Positions 8,658-17,094 are shown, counted from the first letter of the stretch. The stretch is DNA of 58,115 nt from an uncultured Lachnospiraceae bacterium (GCA_910589105.1 CAJUST010000003.1:1-58115), one strand, 5' to 3'. Notes: generated by a model from the letters alone, not told the origin. Numbers and translations are program-made.

Positions 8658-8845
8658 CTGAATAGTACCGGATAGAGGTTGCGTGATTCATCAGTAACTT
8701 ATCAGATGCGGCAGGCGCAGGGGAAGATAAGCGAAAGGGAAGAACGCCGAAAGGGACTGTTTCCTGTAGCTGTTTCCTTGGGTATATATTGAAGAAATAT
8801 ATGACTGTCATCTTTTTAGATGATGCGCTATCATGTGTAAGTTAT
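8658..8845 (+). promoter_or_regulatory. Lysine riboswitch (L-box) upstream of dapA
   Basis: The leader shows L-box core elements in order: GATAGAGGTTGCG (8671-8683), GCGAAAGGGAAGAACGCCGAAAGGGA (about 8729-8755), then TCCTTGGGTATATATTGAAGAAATATATGACTGTCA (about 8775-8810). The five-helix junction and the position directly before dapA fit RF00168-type aptamers. Lysine binding should favour the terminator at 8850 and reduce dapAB transcription. The exact ends of helix P1 are approximate. Confidence 0.88.
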
Positions 8846-8849
8846 TTCT

Positions 8850-8877
8850 ACCGGCTCATTTGTAATGAGCCGGTTTT
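8850..8877 (+). terminator. Riboswitch-controlled terminator before dapA
   Basis: A perfect 10-bp stem, ACCGGCTCAT (8850-8859) with ATGAGCCGGT (8865-8874), is followed by a short T-run. ACCGG also occurs at 8666-8670 at the 5' edge of the aptamer, a candidate for alternative pairing. Confidence 0.85.
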
Positions 8878-8904
8878 CTATTCCAGAAATCAGGAGGAAA
8901 GCAT

Positions 8905-9789
8905 ATGGCTATTTTTAAAGGAGCCGGTGTGGCAATCGTTACGCCGATGAAAGACAACTTTGAAGTTAATTATGAAAAATTGGAAGAATTGATTGAATTT
9001 CAGGTGAAAGAAGGCACAGATGCGATCATTATTGCGGGAACGACGGGGGAAAGCTCGACGCTTACGATGGAAGAACACAGAGAGGTCATAAGGTCGGCCG
9101 TCCAGTTTACAAAACACAGAGTTCCGGTGATTGCAGGGACGGGGTCAAATTGTACGGCAACCTCTGTCCGGCTTTCTAAGGAAGCGCAAGAGGACGGCGC
9201 GGACGGTCTTTTAGTGGTTACGCCTTATTATAATAAAGCGACACAGGAGGGGTTAATCAGGCATTATTCCATGATTGCAGGCGAAGTGAAGCTTCCTGTG
9301 ATTATGTACAATGTCCCAAGCCGCACAGGCTGTAATATTCTGCCGGAGACTGCGGCATACTTATACCGGAATGTAGAGAATATCGTAGGTTTAAAAGAGG
9401 CGACCGGAAATGTGGCTCAGGCTGCAAAGACGATGTATTTAACGGAAGGGAAATTGGATCTATATTCCGGTGAAGACGGCATTGTCGCGCCGCTTTTGGC
9501 GCTGGGCGCAGTCGGGGTGATTTCCGTTTGGTCTAACGTGGCTCCGAAGAAAGCGCATGATATGTGCATGAAATTTTTTGAAGGGGATATAAACGGCGCG
9601 GCGCAGATACAGTTAGAGGCGCAGCCATTAATTGAGGCGCTGTTTGGCGAGGTGAATCCGATTCCGGTGAAACATGCGTTAAATCTTATGGGCAAACAGG
9701 CAGGCCCAGCGCGCGCCCCGCTTTGTGAAATGGGAAAAGCCGCGTCAGAAAAGCTGGAGGAAGCGATGAAGGCATACGGATTGCTCTAA
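8905..9789 (+). CDS. dapA: 4-hydroxy-tetrahydrodipicolinate synthase
   Basis: 294 residues, usual length. The substrate-loop motif GTTGESST, the catalytic tyrosine in IMYNVPSRTG and the Schiff-base lysine in GLKEATGN are all present. It condenses pyruvate with aspartate semialdehyde, the entry to lysine and meso-diaminopimelate synthesis. An AGGAGG site precedes the ATG. Expression is likely controlled by the lysine riboswitch and terminator just upstream, and dapB follows 30 bases downstream in the same unit. Confidence 0.97.
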   Translation: MAIFKGAGVAIVTPMKDNFEVNYEKLEELIEFQVKEGTDAIIIAGTTGESSTLTMEEHREVIRSAVQFTKHRVPVIAGTGSNCTATSVRLSKEAQEDGADGLLVVTPYYNKATQEGLIRHYSMIAGEVKLPVIMYNVPSRTGCNILPETAAYLYRNVENIVGLKEATGNVAQAAKTMYLTEGKLDLYSGEDGIVAPLLALGAVGVISVWSNVAPKKAHDMCMKFFEGDINGAAQIQLEAQPLIEALFGEVNPIPVKHALNLMGKQAGPARAPLCEMGKAASEKLEEAMKAYGLL

Positions 9790-9819
9790 AGATATGCAGT
9801 TTTACAGTTGGAGGAAAAG

Positions 9820-10578
9820 ATGGTTAAGATTATAATGCACGGATGTAACGGCAGAATGGGCCAGATGATCTCTGGCATCTGTAAAGAAGACTTGGAGATG
9901 GAAATTGCCGCCGGAGTGGATCGGGAGGATTTTGGGAATACGCCCTATCCCGTCTATACGGATCTTATGGCGTGTGACGTAAAAGCAGATGTGATGATTG
10001 ATTTTTCCACGGCAAAAGCGGTGGATGGCGTGTTAGAGTATTGCGTCGCGCACAAGATGCCGCTTGCGCTCTGCACGACAGGACTGAGCGAACAGCAGTT
10101 AGAAAAAGTCAATCAGGCGCAAAAAGAGATTGCAATTTTAAAATCTGCCAATATGTCGCTTGGGATTAATATGCTTTTTGCGTTACTAAAAAGCGCCGCT
10201 AAAGCATTAGCTCCGGCAGGGTTTGACATTGAAATCGTAGAAAAGCATCATAACCAGAAAATCGATGCGCCCAGTGGAACGGCGCTTGCATTGGCGGATG
10301 CGGTAAATGACGCTTTCAATCATGCTTATGAGTATAAGTTTGACCGCAGCGGTGAGCGTAAAAAAAGAGAGGAAAAGGAAATTGGCATTTCTTCTGTGCG
10401 TGGCGGATCGATTGTCGGTGAGCATGAAGTAATTTTTGCTGGAAAAGATGAAGTGATTGAATTGAGGCATACGGCATATTCCAGAGCCATATTTGCAAAA
10501 GGAGCCGTGGAAGCCGCGAAATTTTTAAAAGGCAAGCCTGCAGGCATTTATGATATGCAGCAGGTGGTTGCAGAGTAA
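9820..10578 (+). CDS. dapB: 4-hydroxy-tetrahydrodipicolinate reductase
   Basis: 252 residues. The ATG at 9820 is chosen because GGAGG (9810-9814) is well placed; a TTG at 9808 would overlap that site. The N-terminal GCNGRMG dinucleotide-binding loop and the HHNQKIDAPSGTA catalytic/substrate signature identify DapB, which reduces the DapA product with NAD(P)H. It shares the lysine-controlled transcript with dapA and is followed by a long hairpin. Confidence 0.96.
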   Translation: MVKIIMHGCNGRMGQMISGICKEDLEMEIAAGVDREDFGNTPYPVYTDLMACDVKADVMIDFSTAKAVDGVLEYCVAHKMPLALCTTGLSEQQLEKVNQAQKEIAILKSANMSLGINMLFALLKSAAKALAPAGFDIEIVEKHHNQKIDAPSGTALALADAVNDAFNHAYEYKFDRSGERKKREEKEIGISSVRGGSIVGEHEVIFAGKDEVIELRHTAYSRAIFAKGAVEAAKFLKGKPAGIYDMQQVVAE

Positions 10579-10594
10579 AATAGAAACAGTAAAA

Positions 10595-10667
10595 CAAACC
10601 CCTAGTTCGTTTAGGCGGATTCCGGTTTTAGAAAAACGGGAGCGGCGTTGACGGAACTGGGGGTTTG
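10595..10667 (+). terminator. Probable terminator after dapB
   Basis: CAAACCCCTAGTTC (10595-10608) pairs with GAACTGGGGGTTTG (10654-10667) with a near-perfect 14-bp stem and a long, partly structured loop. The T-run after it is weak (CTGTTGTTCT), so it could also act as an RNA-stabilising end structure. Confidence 0.6.
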
Positions 10668-10688
10668 CTGTTGTTCTGGATAAGCGTC

Positions 10689-10717
10689 TTGCATATTTGT
10701 GGAAAGTGTGTTACAAT
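10689..10717 (+). promoter_or_regulatory. Promoter of the symporter gene
   Basis: TTGCAT (10689-10694) and TACAAT (10712-10717) are spaced by 17 bases, about 65 bases before the start codon. Confidence 0.65.
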
Positions 10718-10782
10718 CACTTTATTGCTATAAAGCGCAAAACTTTAATGCGTAAAACTTCAAAGTGAAAGAGGAGAAAGTT

Positions 10783-12315
10783 ATGAAACTATTGTTGTTA
10801 ATTGTTTATTTTGCTGTATTAATTGGAATTGGCTTATACTGCCGGAAACATGCGACAGACGTAAATGGCTTTGTGTTAGGCGGGCGTTCCGTCGGCCCGT
10901 GGCTGACTGCGTTTGCCTATGGGACGTCATATTTTTCAGCAGTGGTATTTGTGGGATATGCCGGACAATTCGGCTGGAAATTTGGGATAGCCGCTACATG
11001 GGCGGGAATTGGGAATGCAATTATCGGCTCTCTATTGGCGTGGGCAGTATTGGGACGCAGGACGCGCATTATGACGCAGCATTTGGATTCCGCCACAATG
11101 CCCCAGTTTTTTGGGGAGCGTTTCGGGAGCAGGCCGTTAAAAGTCGGGGCTTCCGTGATTATTTTTATCTTTTTGATCCCATACACCGCTTCTTTGTATA
11201 ATGGTCTGTCACGTCTGTTTGGCATGGCGTTTCATATTGATTATTCCGTCTGCATTCTTTTGATGGCGGCGCTGACGGCAATTTATGTCATTGCCGGAGG
11301 ATATATGGCGACGGCAATCAATGATTTTATTCAGGGCATCATTATGCTTGTTGGCATAGTGGCAGTGATTGCGGCGGTTTTAAAAGGGCAGGGCGGTTTT
11401 ATGGCGGCGCTTGACGGGCTTGCTGAGATTACGGACGAAACAGTCGCCCATACGCCGGGCGTTTTTGCTTCATTCTTTGGGCCTGACCCGTTAAATTTGT
11501 TGTTTGTGGTTCTTTTGACTTCTCTCGGCACATGGGGGCTTCCGCAGATGGTGCAGAAATTTTATGCAATCCGTGATGAGGAGTCCATAAAAAAAGGGAC
11601 GATTATTTCAACGCTGTTTGCCCTTGTGGTTGCCGGCGGCTGTTATTTTTTGGGTGGGTTTGGCAGATTGTTTTCGGATCAAATTGACATTGCGGCAAAT
11701 GGGTTTGATTCTATTATACCGACCATGCTTTCCGGTCTTTCCCCGATGCTGATTTCTCTTGTGGTGATTCTTGTGCTTTCAGCCTCTATGTCCACCTTGT
11801 CCTCATTAGTGATGGCATCGAGTTCTACATTGACGATTGATTTTTTAAAGGAGCTTTTTTTCCAGAAAATGAGTGAAAAGAAACAGGTGTTTACGATCCG
11901 CGTCCTTGTCGTTGTGTTTATTGTGATTTCTTCTGTGCTGGCGTTGATACAGTATAAAAGTTCCGTGACGTTTATTGCGCAGTTGATGGGCGTGTCATGG
12001 GGCGCGCTTGCAGGAGCTTTTTTGGCGCCGTTTTTATTTGCGCTGTATTCGAAGCGTGTGACAACAGCTTCCTGCTGGGTTTGTTTTTTATTTGGATCTA
12101 TACTGATGGTGGCAAATATTTTCTGGCGTCCGTCTTTTCCGGAAATTATGCAGTCCCCAATTAACTGCGGGGTCATCGCTATGCTTGCAGGGTTAGTTCT
12201 TGTACCGGCTGTCAGCCTGTTTACGCCAAAGCCGGATCAAAAACTCGTAGACGGCGCGTTTGCCTGCTATGAAGAAAAGACGGCGGTTTCAAAAAAGACT
12301 TCATTGGGAAAATAA
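10783..12315 (+). CDS. Sodium:solute symporter (SSS family)
   Basis: 510 residues from the ATG at 10783, which has GAGGAG upstream; a GTG at 10765 is less likely. About 13 membrane segments are evident, and the GGRSVGPW segment near residue 33, the YGTSYFSA segment of TM2 and the SASMSTLSS segment of a later helix are typical of SSS proteins such as PutP and PanF. The family imports solutes with Na+; the substrate (amino acid, pantothenate, sugar or other) cannot be told from sequence. It converges with a DtxR-type regulator whose stop is only 4 bases away. Confidence 0.88.
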   Translation: MKLLLLIVYFAVLIGIGLYCRKHATDVNGFVLGGRSVGPWLTAFAYGTSYFSAVVFVGYAGQFGWKFGIAATWAGIGNAIIGSLLAWAVLGRRTRIMTQHLDSATMPQFFGERFGSRPLKVGASVIIFIFLIPYTASLYNGLSRLFGMAFHIDYSVCILLMAALTAIYVIAGGYMATAINDFIQGIIMLVGIVAVIAAVLKGQGGFMAALDGLAEITDETVAHTPGVFASFFGPDPLNLLFVVLLTSLGTWGLPQMVQKFYAIRDEESIKKGTIISTLFALVVAGGCYFLGGFGRLFSDQIDIAANGFDSIIPTMLSGLSPMLISLVVILVLSASMSTLSSLVMASSSTLTIDFLKELFFQKMSEKKQVFTIRVLVVVFIVISSVLALIQYKSSVTFIAQLMGVSWGALAGAFLAPFLFALYSKRVTTASCWVCFLFGSILMVANIFWRPSFPEIMQSPINCGVIAMLAGLVLVPAVSLFTPKPDQKLVDGAFACYEEKTAVSKKTSLGK

Positions 12316-12319
12316 AAGG

Positions 12320-12694
12320 TTACATTTCACTATTTTTTGTTACATAATTCTTAATTGCGGCAAAACTTTCCGGACTGATGACGTGCTCCATGCGGCAGGC
12401 GTCTTGCGCCGCGGTTTTTTCATCGATGCCAAGAGCCGTCAGCCAGCCGGAGAGAAATGTATGCCGTTCATAAATCATATCCGCTATTTCATGCCCTTTT
12501 TCTGTTAGAGTGATAAAACCGGCGCTGCTGACGGTAATGTATCCGTTTTCCCGCAGGTTTTTCATAGCGACGCTTATGCTTGATTTTTTAAAGTTCATTT
12601 CTAAGGCAATGTCAACGGAACGCACGACGGGCAGCCGCCTGCTTAAAATCAGAATTGTTTCCAGATAATTTTCTGCTGATTCATTCATATTCAT
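12320..12694 (-). CDS. DtxR/MntR-family metal-dependent regulator
   Basis: 124 residues, similar to short MntR/IdeR proteins. The N-terminal SAENYLETIL helix is the family start, the winged helix follows (SVDIALEMNFKKSSISVAMKNL), and metal-site candidates are visible in ERHTFL and CRMEHVIS, matching the His and Glu-His residues of the MntR site. It probably represses metal-uptake genes when Mn2+ or Fe2+ is bound. It is divergent from corA and convergent with the symporter, so either could be a target, but no operator is obvious. There is no SH3-like C-terminal domain. Confidence 0.85.
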   Translation of the reverse strand: MNMNESAENYLETILILSRRLPVVRSVDIALEMNFKKSSISVAMKNLRENGYITVSSAGFITLTEKGHEIADMIYERHTFLSGWLTALGIDEKTAAQDACRMEHVISPESFAAIKNYVTKNSEM

Positions 12695-12795
12695 AAGGAT
12701 TCCTCCGGTTTTCCTTTTTTTTCATTGTAGCATGTTTTTTTTAAAAAGGAAATTGAAAATATACAGGTTCTTTTGTACCCAATTTGGACAGGATA

Positions 12796-12804
12796 TGTTA
12801 TAAT
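12796..12804 (+). promoter_or_regulatory. Extended -10 promoter of corA
   Basis: TGTTATAAT (12796-12804) is a perfect extended -10 element. The nearest -35-like hexamer, TTGTAC at 12773-12778, is 20 bases upstream, so the promoter probably depends on the extended -10. Confidence 0.6.
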
Positions 12805-12857
12805 ATAAAAATATGTAATAGTTTACGATTGGAAACATAAGGAAACGGAGGCGGGAT

Positions 12858-13802
12858 ATGAAGACAATATATAAAACGGATAATGGGATTCTTTCTCAGA
12901 AAGAAACGTTTGAACCGGATAGCTGGACAAATTTAATTTCGCCGAATATGGAAGAATTGACAGAAACAGCGGAATACTATCAGATTGATCTTGCAGATTT
13001 ACGCGCGGCTTTGGACGAAGAAGAAAGTTCGCGTGTGCAGATGGAAGATGGGTATACGCTGATTTTAGTGGATATTCCTTATGAAGAAATCCGCAGTGAG
13101 CAGCGGGCATATACAACAATTCCGCTTGGGATTGTTTTAGTCAAAGATGCGATTGTTACGGTGTGCGGCGATGATACGGTGATTTTAAATTCGTTTGCCA
13201 ATAACCGGATGCGCGGATTCAGCACGAAGAAACGGATGCGTTTTGTCTATCAGATTCTTTTGCGGACGACGAATTTGTATCAGGCGCTTCTGCGGGCGAT
13301 TGATAAAAAGCGCAGTGAGATTGAGACGCGGGTGGGGACGGAGACGACAGAGGACAAGGATTTGATTAATCTGCATGAATTAGAGACGAACCTTGTCTAT
13401 TTTGCTACGTCGTTAAGTTCGAATAAAGTCGTTTTAGACCGTTTGACACGGTATGAGCGGATTAAACAGTATCCGGAGGATAAAGAATTGTTAGATGACG
13501 TGATTGTGGAAAACCGTCAGGCGATTGAAATGACAAATATCTACCGCGATATTATCCATGGTTCAAGAGAGCTTGTTTCTACTATTATTAATAACCGTTT
13601 GAACAATACGATGAAGTTACTCGCTTCCATTACGCTTGTGATGGCGATCCCGACGATAATTTCCGGCATCTATGGCATGAATGTCAGCGGAAAATGGATG
13701 CCGCTTTCGACTGCGCCGCATGGTTTTACAATAATTTGTGTTCTGATTGGCATTATCTGTACGATTGTCCTTTTGATTTTAAAACGGTGTAAAATGCTTT
13801 AA
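12858..13802 (+). CDS. corA: CorA-family divalent cation transporter
   Basis: 314 residues, usual length. The C-terminal GMN signature (IYGMNVSG, about residue 273) closes the first of two membrane helices, and the second helix ends the protein. The large N-terminal cytosolic funnel domain is helical and acidic. CorA pentamers carry Mg2+ (sometimes Co2+ or Ni2+). An extended -10 promoter and a GGAGG site precede the ATG. It is divergently transcribed from a DtxR/MntR-like gene, which makes Mn or Fe transport a possibility. Confidence 0.92.
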   Translation: MKTIYKTDNGILSQKETFEPDSWTNLISPNMEELTETAEYYQIDLADLRAALDEEESSRVQMEDGYTLILVDIPYEEIRSEQRAYTTIPLGIVLVKDAIVTVCGDDTVILNSFANNRMRGFSTKKRMRFVYQILLRTTNLYQALLRAIDKKRSEIETRVGTETTEDKDLINLHELETNLVYFATSLSSNKVVLDRLTRYERIKQYPEDKELLDDVIVENRQAIEMTNIYRDIIHGSRELVSTIINNRLNNTMKLLASITLVMAIPTIISGIYGMNVSGKWMPLSTAPHGFTIICVLIGIICTIVLLILKRCKML

Positions 13803-13855
13803 TTGTTGCAAATTGTGTATGTATTCCAAGAATTTCCAGAATAATCCCTATATTT

Positions 13856-13884
13856 TTGTCACAATTCCGTAATAAGATTGTAAC
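13856..13884 (+). promoter_or_regulatory. Possible promoter of the NlpC/P60 gene
   Basis: TTGTCA (13856-13861) and TGTAAC (13879-13884) are 17 bases apart, 25 bases before the gene start; the -10 matches consensus at four of six positions. Confidence 0.4.
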
Positions 13885-13908
13885 ATATTCAGAAAGGGGT
13901 ACATACAC

Positions 13909-15117
13909 ATGAAACAAAGAAATAGAAAACTCGCATTTTTATGTATTACGGCGGCATTGCTTGCGGCAGGCCCGAAACCTGCAAAGGCTGATGAAACGAA
14001 AGATACGGAGAAAAAGGAAGAAAACTATACATTACATACCGGGGCGGCGAAAAGTGTAATCCTGACAGCGGAAAAGGAAGTGGAGAAGTTAAAGCTTGCG
14101 GCGGCGCAAGGGGAGCTTTTGCCTATAGAGGAAACGCCGGAAGCTGCGGTTGCCCAAGTGGATTCTTATATCAATGTCAGAAACCTTCCGTCTTTGGAAG
14201 GGGAAATCATTGGAAAGCTTTATAATGATTCTGTTGGAAAGATTATTGGCGAAGAAGGGGAATGGCTAAAAATCGTTTCCGGAAGCGTAGAAGGCTATAT
14301 TAAGGCGGAATATGCAATCCGCGGGGAAGATGCAGCCGCAAAAGCGCAAGAAGTCGGGGAACGTTTTGCCAAGGTTTCGGCAGTGACGCTAAGGCTTAGG
14401 GAAGCGGCTACGACAGAGTCGGAGACGCTTGGGCTTTTGCCTAAGGAGGAAGTGCTAAAGGTAGAGGAAGAAGCGGAAGGCTGGGTAAAGGTAACGGCCG
14501 AAGAAACGCAAGGCTATGTCTTTGCGGAACATGTGGAGCTTTACACGGAGTATCCTCAGGCGGAATCAAGAGAAGAAGAAGAACGAAGGCTGGCAGAAGA
14601 AGCGGCGAGGGCGGAAGCGGAAAGACAGGCGGCGGAAGCGGCCGCGCAGGCAGAGGCTAAAGCAGAGGCGCGCGTTTCTGTGTCCGCTCCTTCTTCCGGA
14701 GGTTCCACAAATAGGGAACAGCCGAAACCGCAGCAGGCAGAGAAAGAAAACAGCCCAAAACCGGCGGCGTCTAGCTTAGGGCGGCAAATTGCGGATTATG
14801 CTCTTCAATTTGTCGGAAACCCTTATGTTTACGGAGGGACAAGCTTAACGAACGGGGCGGACTGCTCTGGATTTGTGATGAGCGTGTATGCCCACTTTGG
14901 CATTAGCCTGCCAAGGACTTCTGGGGAGCAGGGCCAGTGCGGCGTAAATGTCGGCGGGCTTTCAAATGCGGCGCCGGGGGATTTGGTGTCCTATTCCGGC
15001 CATATCGGGATTTATATTGGAAATGGGCAGATTGTCCATGCAAGTTCTGCAAGGACAGGCATAAAAGTGTCAAACGCTTCCTATCGCCCAATTCTCTCTG
15101 TACGCAGAATTGTGTAG
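13909..15117 (+). CDS. Secreted SH3-SH3-NlpC/P60 peptidoglycan hydrolase
   Basis: 402 residues. A signal peptide (about 1-27, ending near AKA) is followed by two bacterial SH3 domains (about 82-130 and 150-203, each with an xLNVR/LRLREA-type start and a GYI/GYVxAE end), a charged Ala/Glu-rich linker (about 215-265) and a C-terminal NlpC/P60 domain (about 285-402). The catalytic Cys319 lies in DCSGFV and His365 in SGHIGIYI. Such enzymes cleave gamma-D-Glu to diamino acid bonds in stem peptides at the wall. It is monocistronic by spacing, followed by a response-regulator gene 59 bases on. Confidence 0.93.
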   Translation: MKQRNRKLAFLCITAALLAAGPKPAKADETKDTEKKEENYTLHTGAAKSVILTAEKEVEKLKLAAAQGELLPIEETPEAAVAQVDSYINVRNLPSLEGEIIGKLYNDSVGKIIGEEGEWLKIVSGSVEGYIKAEYAIRGEDAAAKAQEVGERFAKVSAVTLRLREAATTESETLGLLPKEEVLKVEEEAEGWVKVTAEETQGYVFAEHVELYTEYPQAESREEEERRLAEEAARAEAERQAAEAAAQAEAKAEARVSVSAPSSGGSTNREQPKPQQAEKENSPKPAASSLGRQIADYALQFVGNPYVYGGTSLTNGADCSGFVMSVYAHFGISLPRTSGEQGQCGVNVGGLSNAAPGDLVSYSGHIGIYIGNGQIVHASSARTGIKVSNASYRPILSVRRIV

Positions 15118-15176
15118 CATAAATATAGAAAGAGCGGGAAATACTGTTTGTAAATCAAGGACGGCAGGTGTGTGCG

Positions 15177-15746
15177 ATGAAAATTTTGGTTTACGGGCAG
15201 GAACGGAAATGGGTGAGTGAATTGCAGAGGTTATTCCGGCGGGATCAGATTGAATTGTGTGAGGCGGCGTCACGGGATATTAAACTTGCAGTTACGGACT
15301 TTCCGGTTTCAAAAATGAGGAAAGGAATCTTTGCAAAGATTCCTTTCCTTGTTGTATCTAGGGAAAAGCGGGAGGAAAAAATTTTAGAGGCGTTTGAAAT
15401 GGGGGCGGAGGATTATATGGTCTATCCGGTCAGCCCGAAAATTGCCCGGGCAAGGATTTTAAGGATTGTAAAGCATTATGGGATTGAGGAGTATTTGGAA
15501 GGGTTAAAAGAGAGGGTGCATTTTACGCCGAATGAATACCGGGTGCTTTCGTTTTTGATGGCATGTCCGGGAAAGGTGTTTTCCAGAAATGAAGTGTTAG
15601 AGGGGGCGTTTGCGGAAGAATACGAGGGGTATGACAGGAATATTGACAATTATGTGAAACAGATCCGTAAAAAGTTAAAACAGGACGCTGGAAAACGGGA
15701 TTGGATTGAAACGGTGTATGGCGTGGGGTACCGTTTTATGCCGTAA
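15177..15746 (+). CDS. OmpR-type response regulator with degenerate receiver
   Basis: 189 residues from the ATG at 15177; a GTG at 15168 overlaps the AGG ribosome site. The C-terminal half (about 110-189) is a clear trans_reg_C winged helix (FTPNEYRVLSFL, then NIDNYVKQIRKKL and VYGVGYRF). The N-terminal receiver keeps the GAEDY segment but lacks the acidic pair near residue 8 (GQER instead of DD), has no conserved lysine (VYPV in place of TKPF), and is short. Phosphorylation is therefore doubtful, and no sensor kinase gene is adjacent. It may be regulated by dimerisation, ligand or level. A 32-bp perfect palindrome lies inside the receiver coding sequence. Confidence 0.85.
   Translation: MKILVYGQERKWVSELQRLFRRDQIELCEAASRDIKLAVTDFPVSKMRKGIFAKIPFLVVSREKREEKILEAFEMGAEDYMVYPVSPKIARARILRIVKHYGIEEYLEGLKERVHFTPNEYRVLSFLMACPGKVFSRNEVLEGAFAEEYEGYDRNIDNYVKQIRKKLKQDAGKRDWIETVYGVGYRFMP
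15318..15349. repeat. 32-bp perfect palindrome inside a response-regulator gene
   Basis: AGGAAAGGAATCTTTG is followed directly by its exact reverse complement, with no loop bases. It encodes part of the receiver (around MRKGIFAKIPF). In RNA it would form a 14-bp stem with a tight loop; in DNA it could be an operator or cruciform. Confidence 0.95.
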
Positions 15747-15912
15747 TGTTTTTAAATCCATTTTTTGCATGTGTGGGAAAAAAGAGATTTCTGGCAGGCG
15801 TTGGAAGCGCTGCAAGAGATTTCCTCAGAATAGCGGGTTCAGTTTTTTTCGGGTTTGTCCGATATTCTATTTATTGTGGTTACTATATTTTGATAAAGGG
15901 GACAGAAACAGT

Positions 15913-16368
15913 ATGACAAAAGATGTGTTGGTGTCGGTTCAGGGGATTCAAATTTCCAATCAGGAGGAGAGCGCGGAGCCGGTTGAGGTTATAACGGCGG
16001 GCGATTATTTTAAAAAAAATGAAAAGCATTATGTGATTTATGATGAAGTAGTGGAAGGATTTGATGAGACGACGAAGAACATTATTAAGCTTTGGGAAGA
16101 TTGTGTGGACATTACGAAACGGGGGCTTATGAATGTACATATGGTGTTTGAAAAGAATAAGAAAAATGTCACTTGTTACCAGACGCCGTTTGGGAGCATG
16201 ATTCTTGGGATTTGCGCGAAAGATATACGCATTACGGAGCAGGAGCATGACATTTCCGTCGATGTGGATTATGACTTGGAGCTGAATTATGAGCATTTGG
16301 CGGACTGTAAGATTAGAATGGCGATTCAGTCAAAAGAGGAAGGAAGCGAATTTCGGATTTGCTCTTAA
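15913..16368 (+). CDS. DUF1934 family protein (YwiB-like)
   Basis: 151 residues from the ATG at 15913. The pattern of a small calycin-like beta barrel with YFKKNEKHYVIYDE, a TPFG motif (QTPFGSMILGI) and an alternating VDVDYDLELN strand matches DUF1934/YwiB, a cytosolic family of unknown role found through Firmicutes. No signal peptide or membrane segment. It is followed by a strong bidirectional terminator. Confidence 0.78.
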   Translation: MTKDVLVSVQGIQISNQEESAEPVEVITAGDYFKKNEKHYVIYDEVVEGFDETTKNIIKLWEDCVDITKRGLMNVHMVFEKNKKNVTCYQTPFGSMILGICAKDIRITEQEHDISVDVDYDLELNYEHLADCKIRMAIQSKEEGSEFRICS

Positions 16369-16401
16369 TGGAACAGCCTTAATCGTACAGACAGCGAAGC
16401 C

Positions 16402-16446
16402 AAAACCGCCGCTTTATGAATGGTTTTTCATAAAGCGGCGGTTTTT
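16402..16446. terminator. Bidirectional intrinsic terminator
   Basis: AAAACCGCCGCTTTATGA pairs perfectly with TCATAAAGCGGCGGTTTT around a short loop, with T-runs on both strands. It serves DUF1934 on the plus strand and the minus-strand gene ending at 16445. Confidence 0.93.
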
Positions 16447-16924
16447 ATTTGCTTTCTTTTAGTTTGCCGTTTAATTCGTTGTATTTGCGCTTTAATCTGG
16501 CGCGTAAGCCTTTTTTTGCTTTTTCCGGTTTTGCAAGCGGTCTGTGCAGGCCGCGTACAGAGGTGATGTATAATCCGCTGACTGTCGCTTTTACTTCTTT
16601 TTTGACAGGCACCATGTCGAAGATTTCAGCATCGCAGATAAAAGTCGTAATTTTGGGGCCTACTTTTGCTTTGACGATTGGCATTTTAGAACGGCGCATA
16701 AGTTTGGGGGCCTGTTCTAAAACCGCGGCCGGAAGTCCGGCGTCTTTTAGCTTTAGTTTCTTTTTATCAATAATCAGCATGGAAACAGACTGGGAAGAAG
16801 CGGCGATTTGGGCCTGCTGGTCTTCCTGTTTTTTCTGTAAGCGTTTTCCGAAAAAATACAGGGCGACTGCGCCGGCAATTAAAAGCGCAAGTACGACAAG
16901 TAAAACGATAGTAACTGTAGACAA
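16445..16924 (-). CDS. Membrane-anchored conserved hypothetical protein
   Basis: 159 residues from a TTG start at 16924, chosen because AAGGAGG (16934-16940 on the plus strand) is correctly spaced; no ATG lies near. One N-terminal membrane helix (about 5-27) is followed by a helical basic/glutamine segment and a soluble region with many lysines, ending in a strongly basic helix. No cysteine pair or catalytic motif stands out. It is divergent from the lipoprotein foldase gene and may have an envelope role, but I do not recognise the family. Confidence 0.65.
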   Translation of the reverse strand: MSTVTIVLLVVLALLIAGAVALYFFGKRLQKKQEDQQAQIAASSQSVSMLIIDKKKLKLKDAGLPAAVLEQAPKLMRRSKMPIVKAKVGPKITTFICDAEIFDMVPVKKEVKATVSGLYITSVRGLHRPLAKPEKAKKGLRARLKRKYNELNGKLKESK

Positions 16925-16985
16925 AATAAAAACCCTCCTTATCAAATGGTAGCTTGTGTAAATAAATACTGCGGCACTGTAACCG

Positions 16986-17014
16986 ATTTTATCATTAATC
17001 CATAGAAAAAGCAA
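16986..17014 (-). promoter_or_regulatory. Promoter of the minus-strand membrane protein gene
   Basis: Minus strand TTGCTT (17009-17014) and TAAAAT (16986-16991), spaced by 17 bases, with TG directly upstream of the -10 region. Confidence 0.6.
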
Positions 17015-17094
17015 TAAAAGCTTTTATTTTCTGTAAAGTTGTGGTATGGTAGTGTTGTTTACCCACAGTGAATAGGAAATATGAGAGGTATCTT

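Noticed and set aside
8506..8811. Minus-strand ORF across the lysine riboswitch
   Set aside because: The region is explained by the promoter, aptamer and dapA leader on the plus strand.
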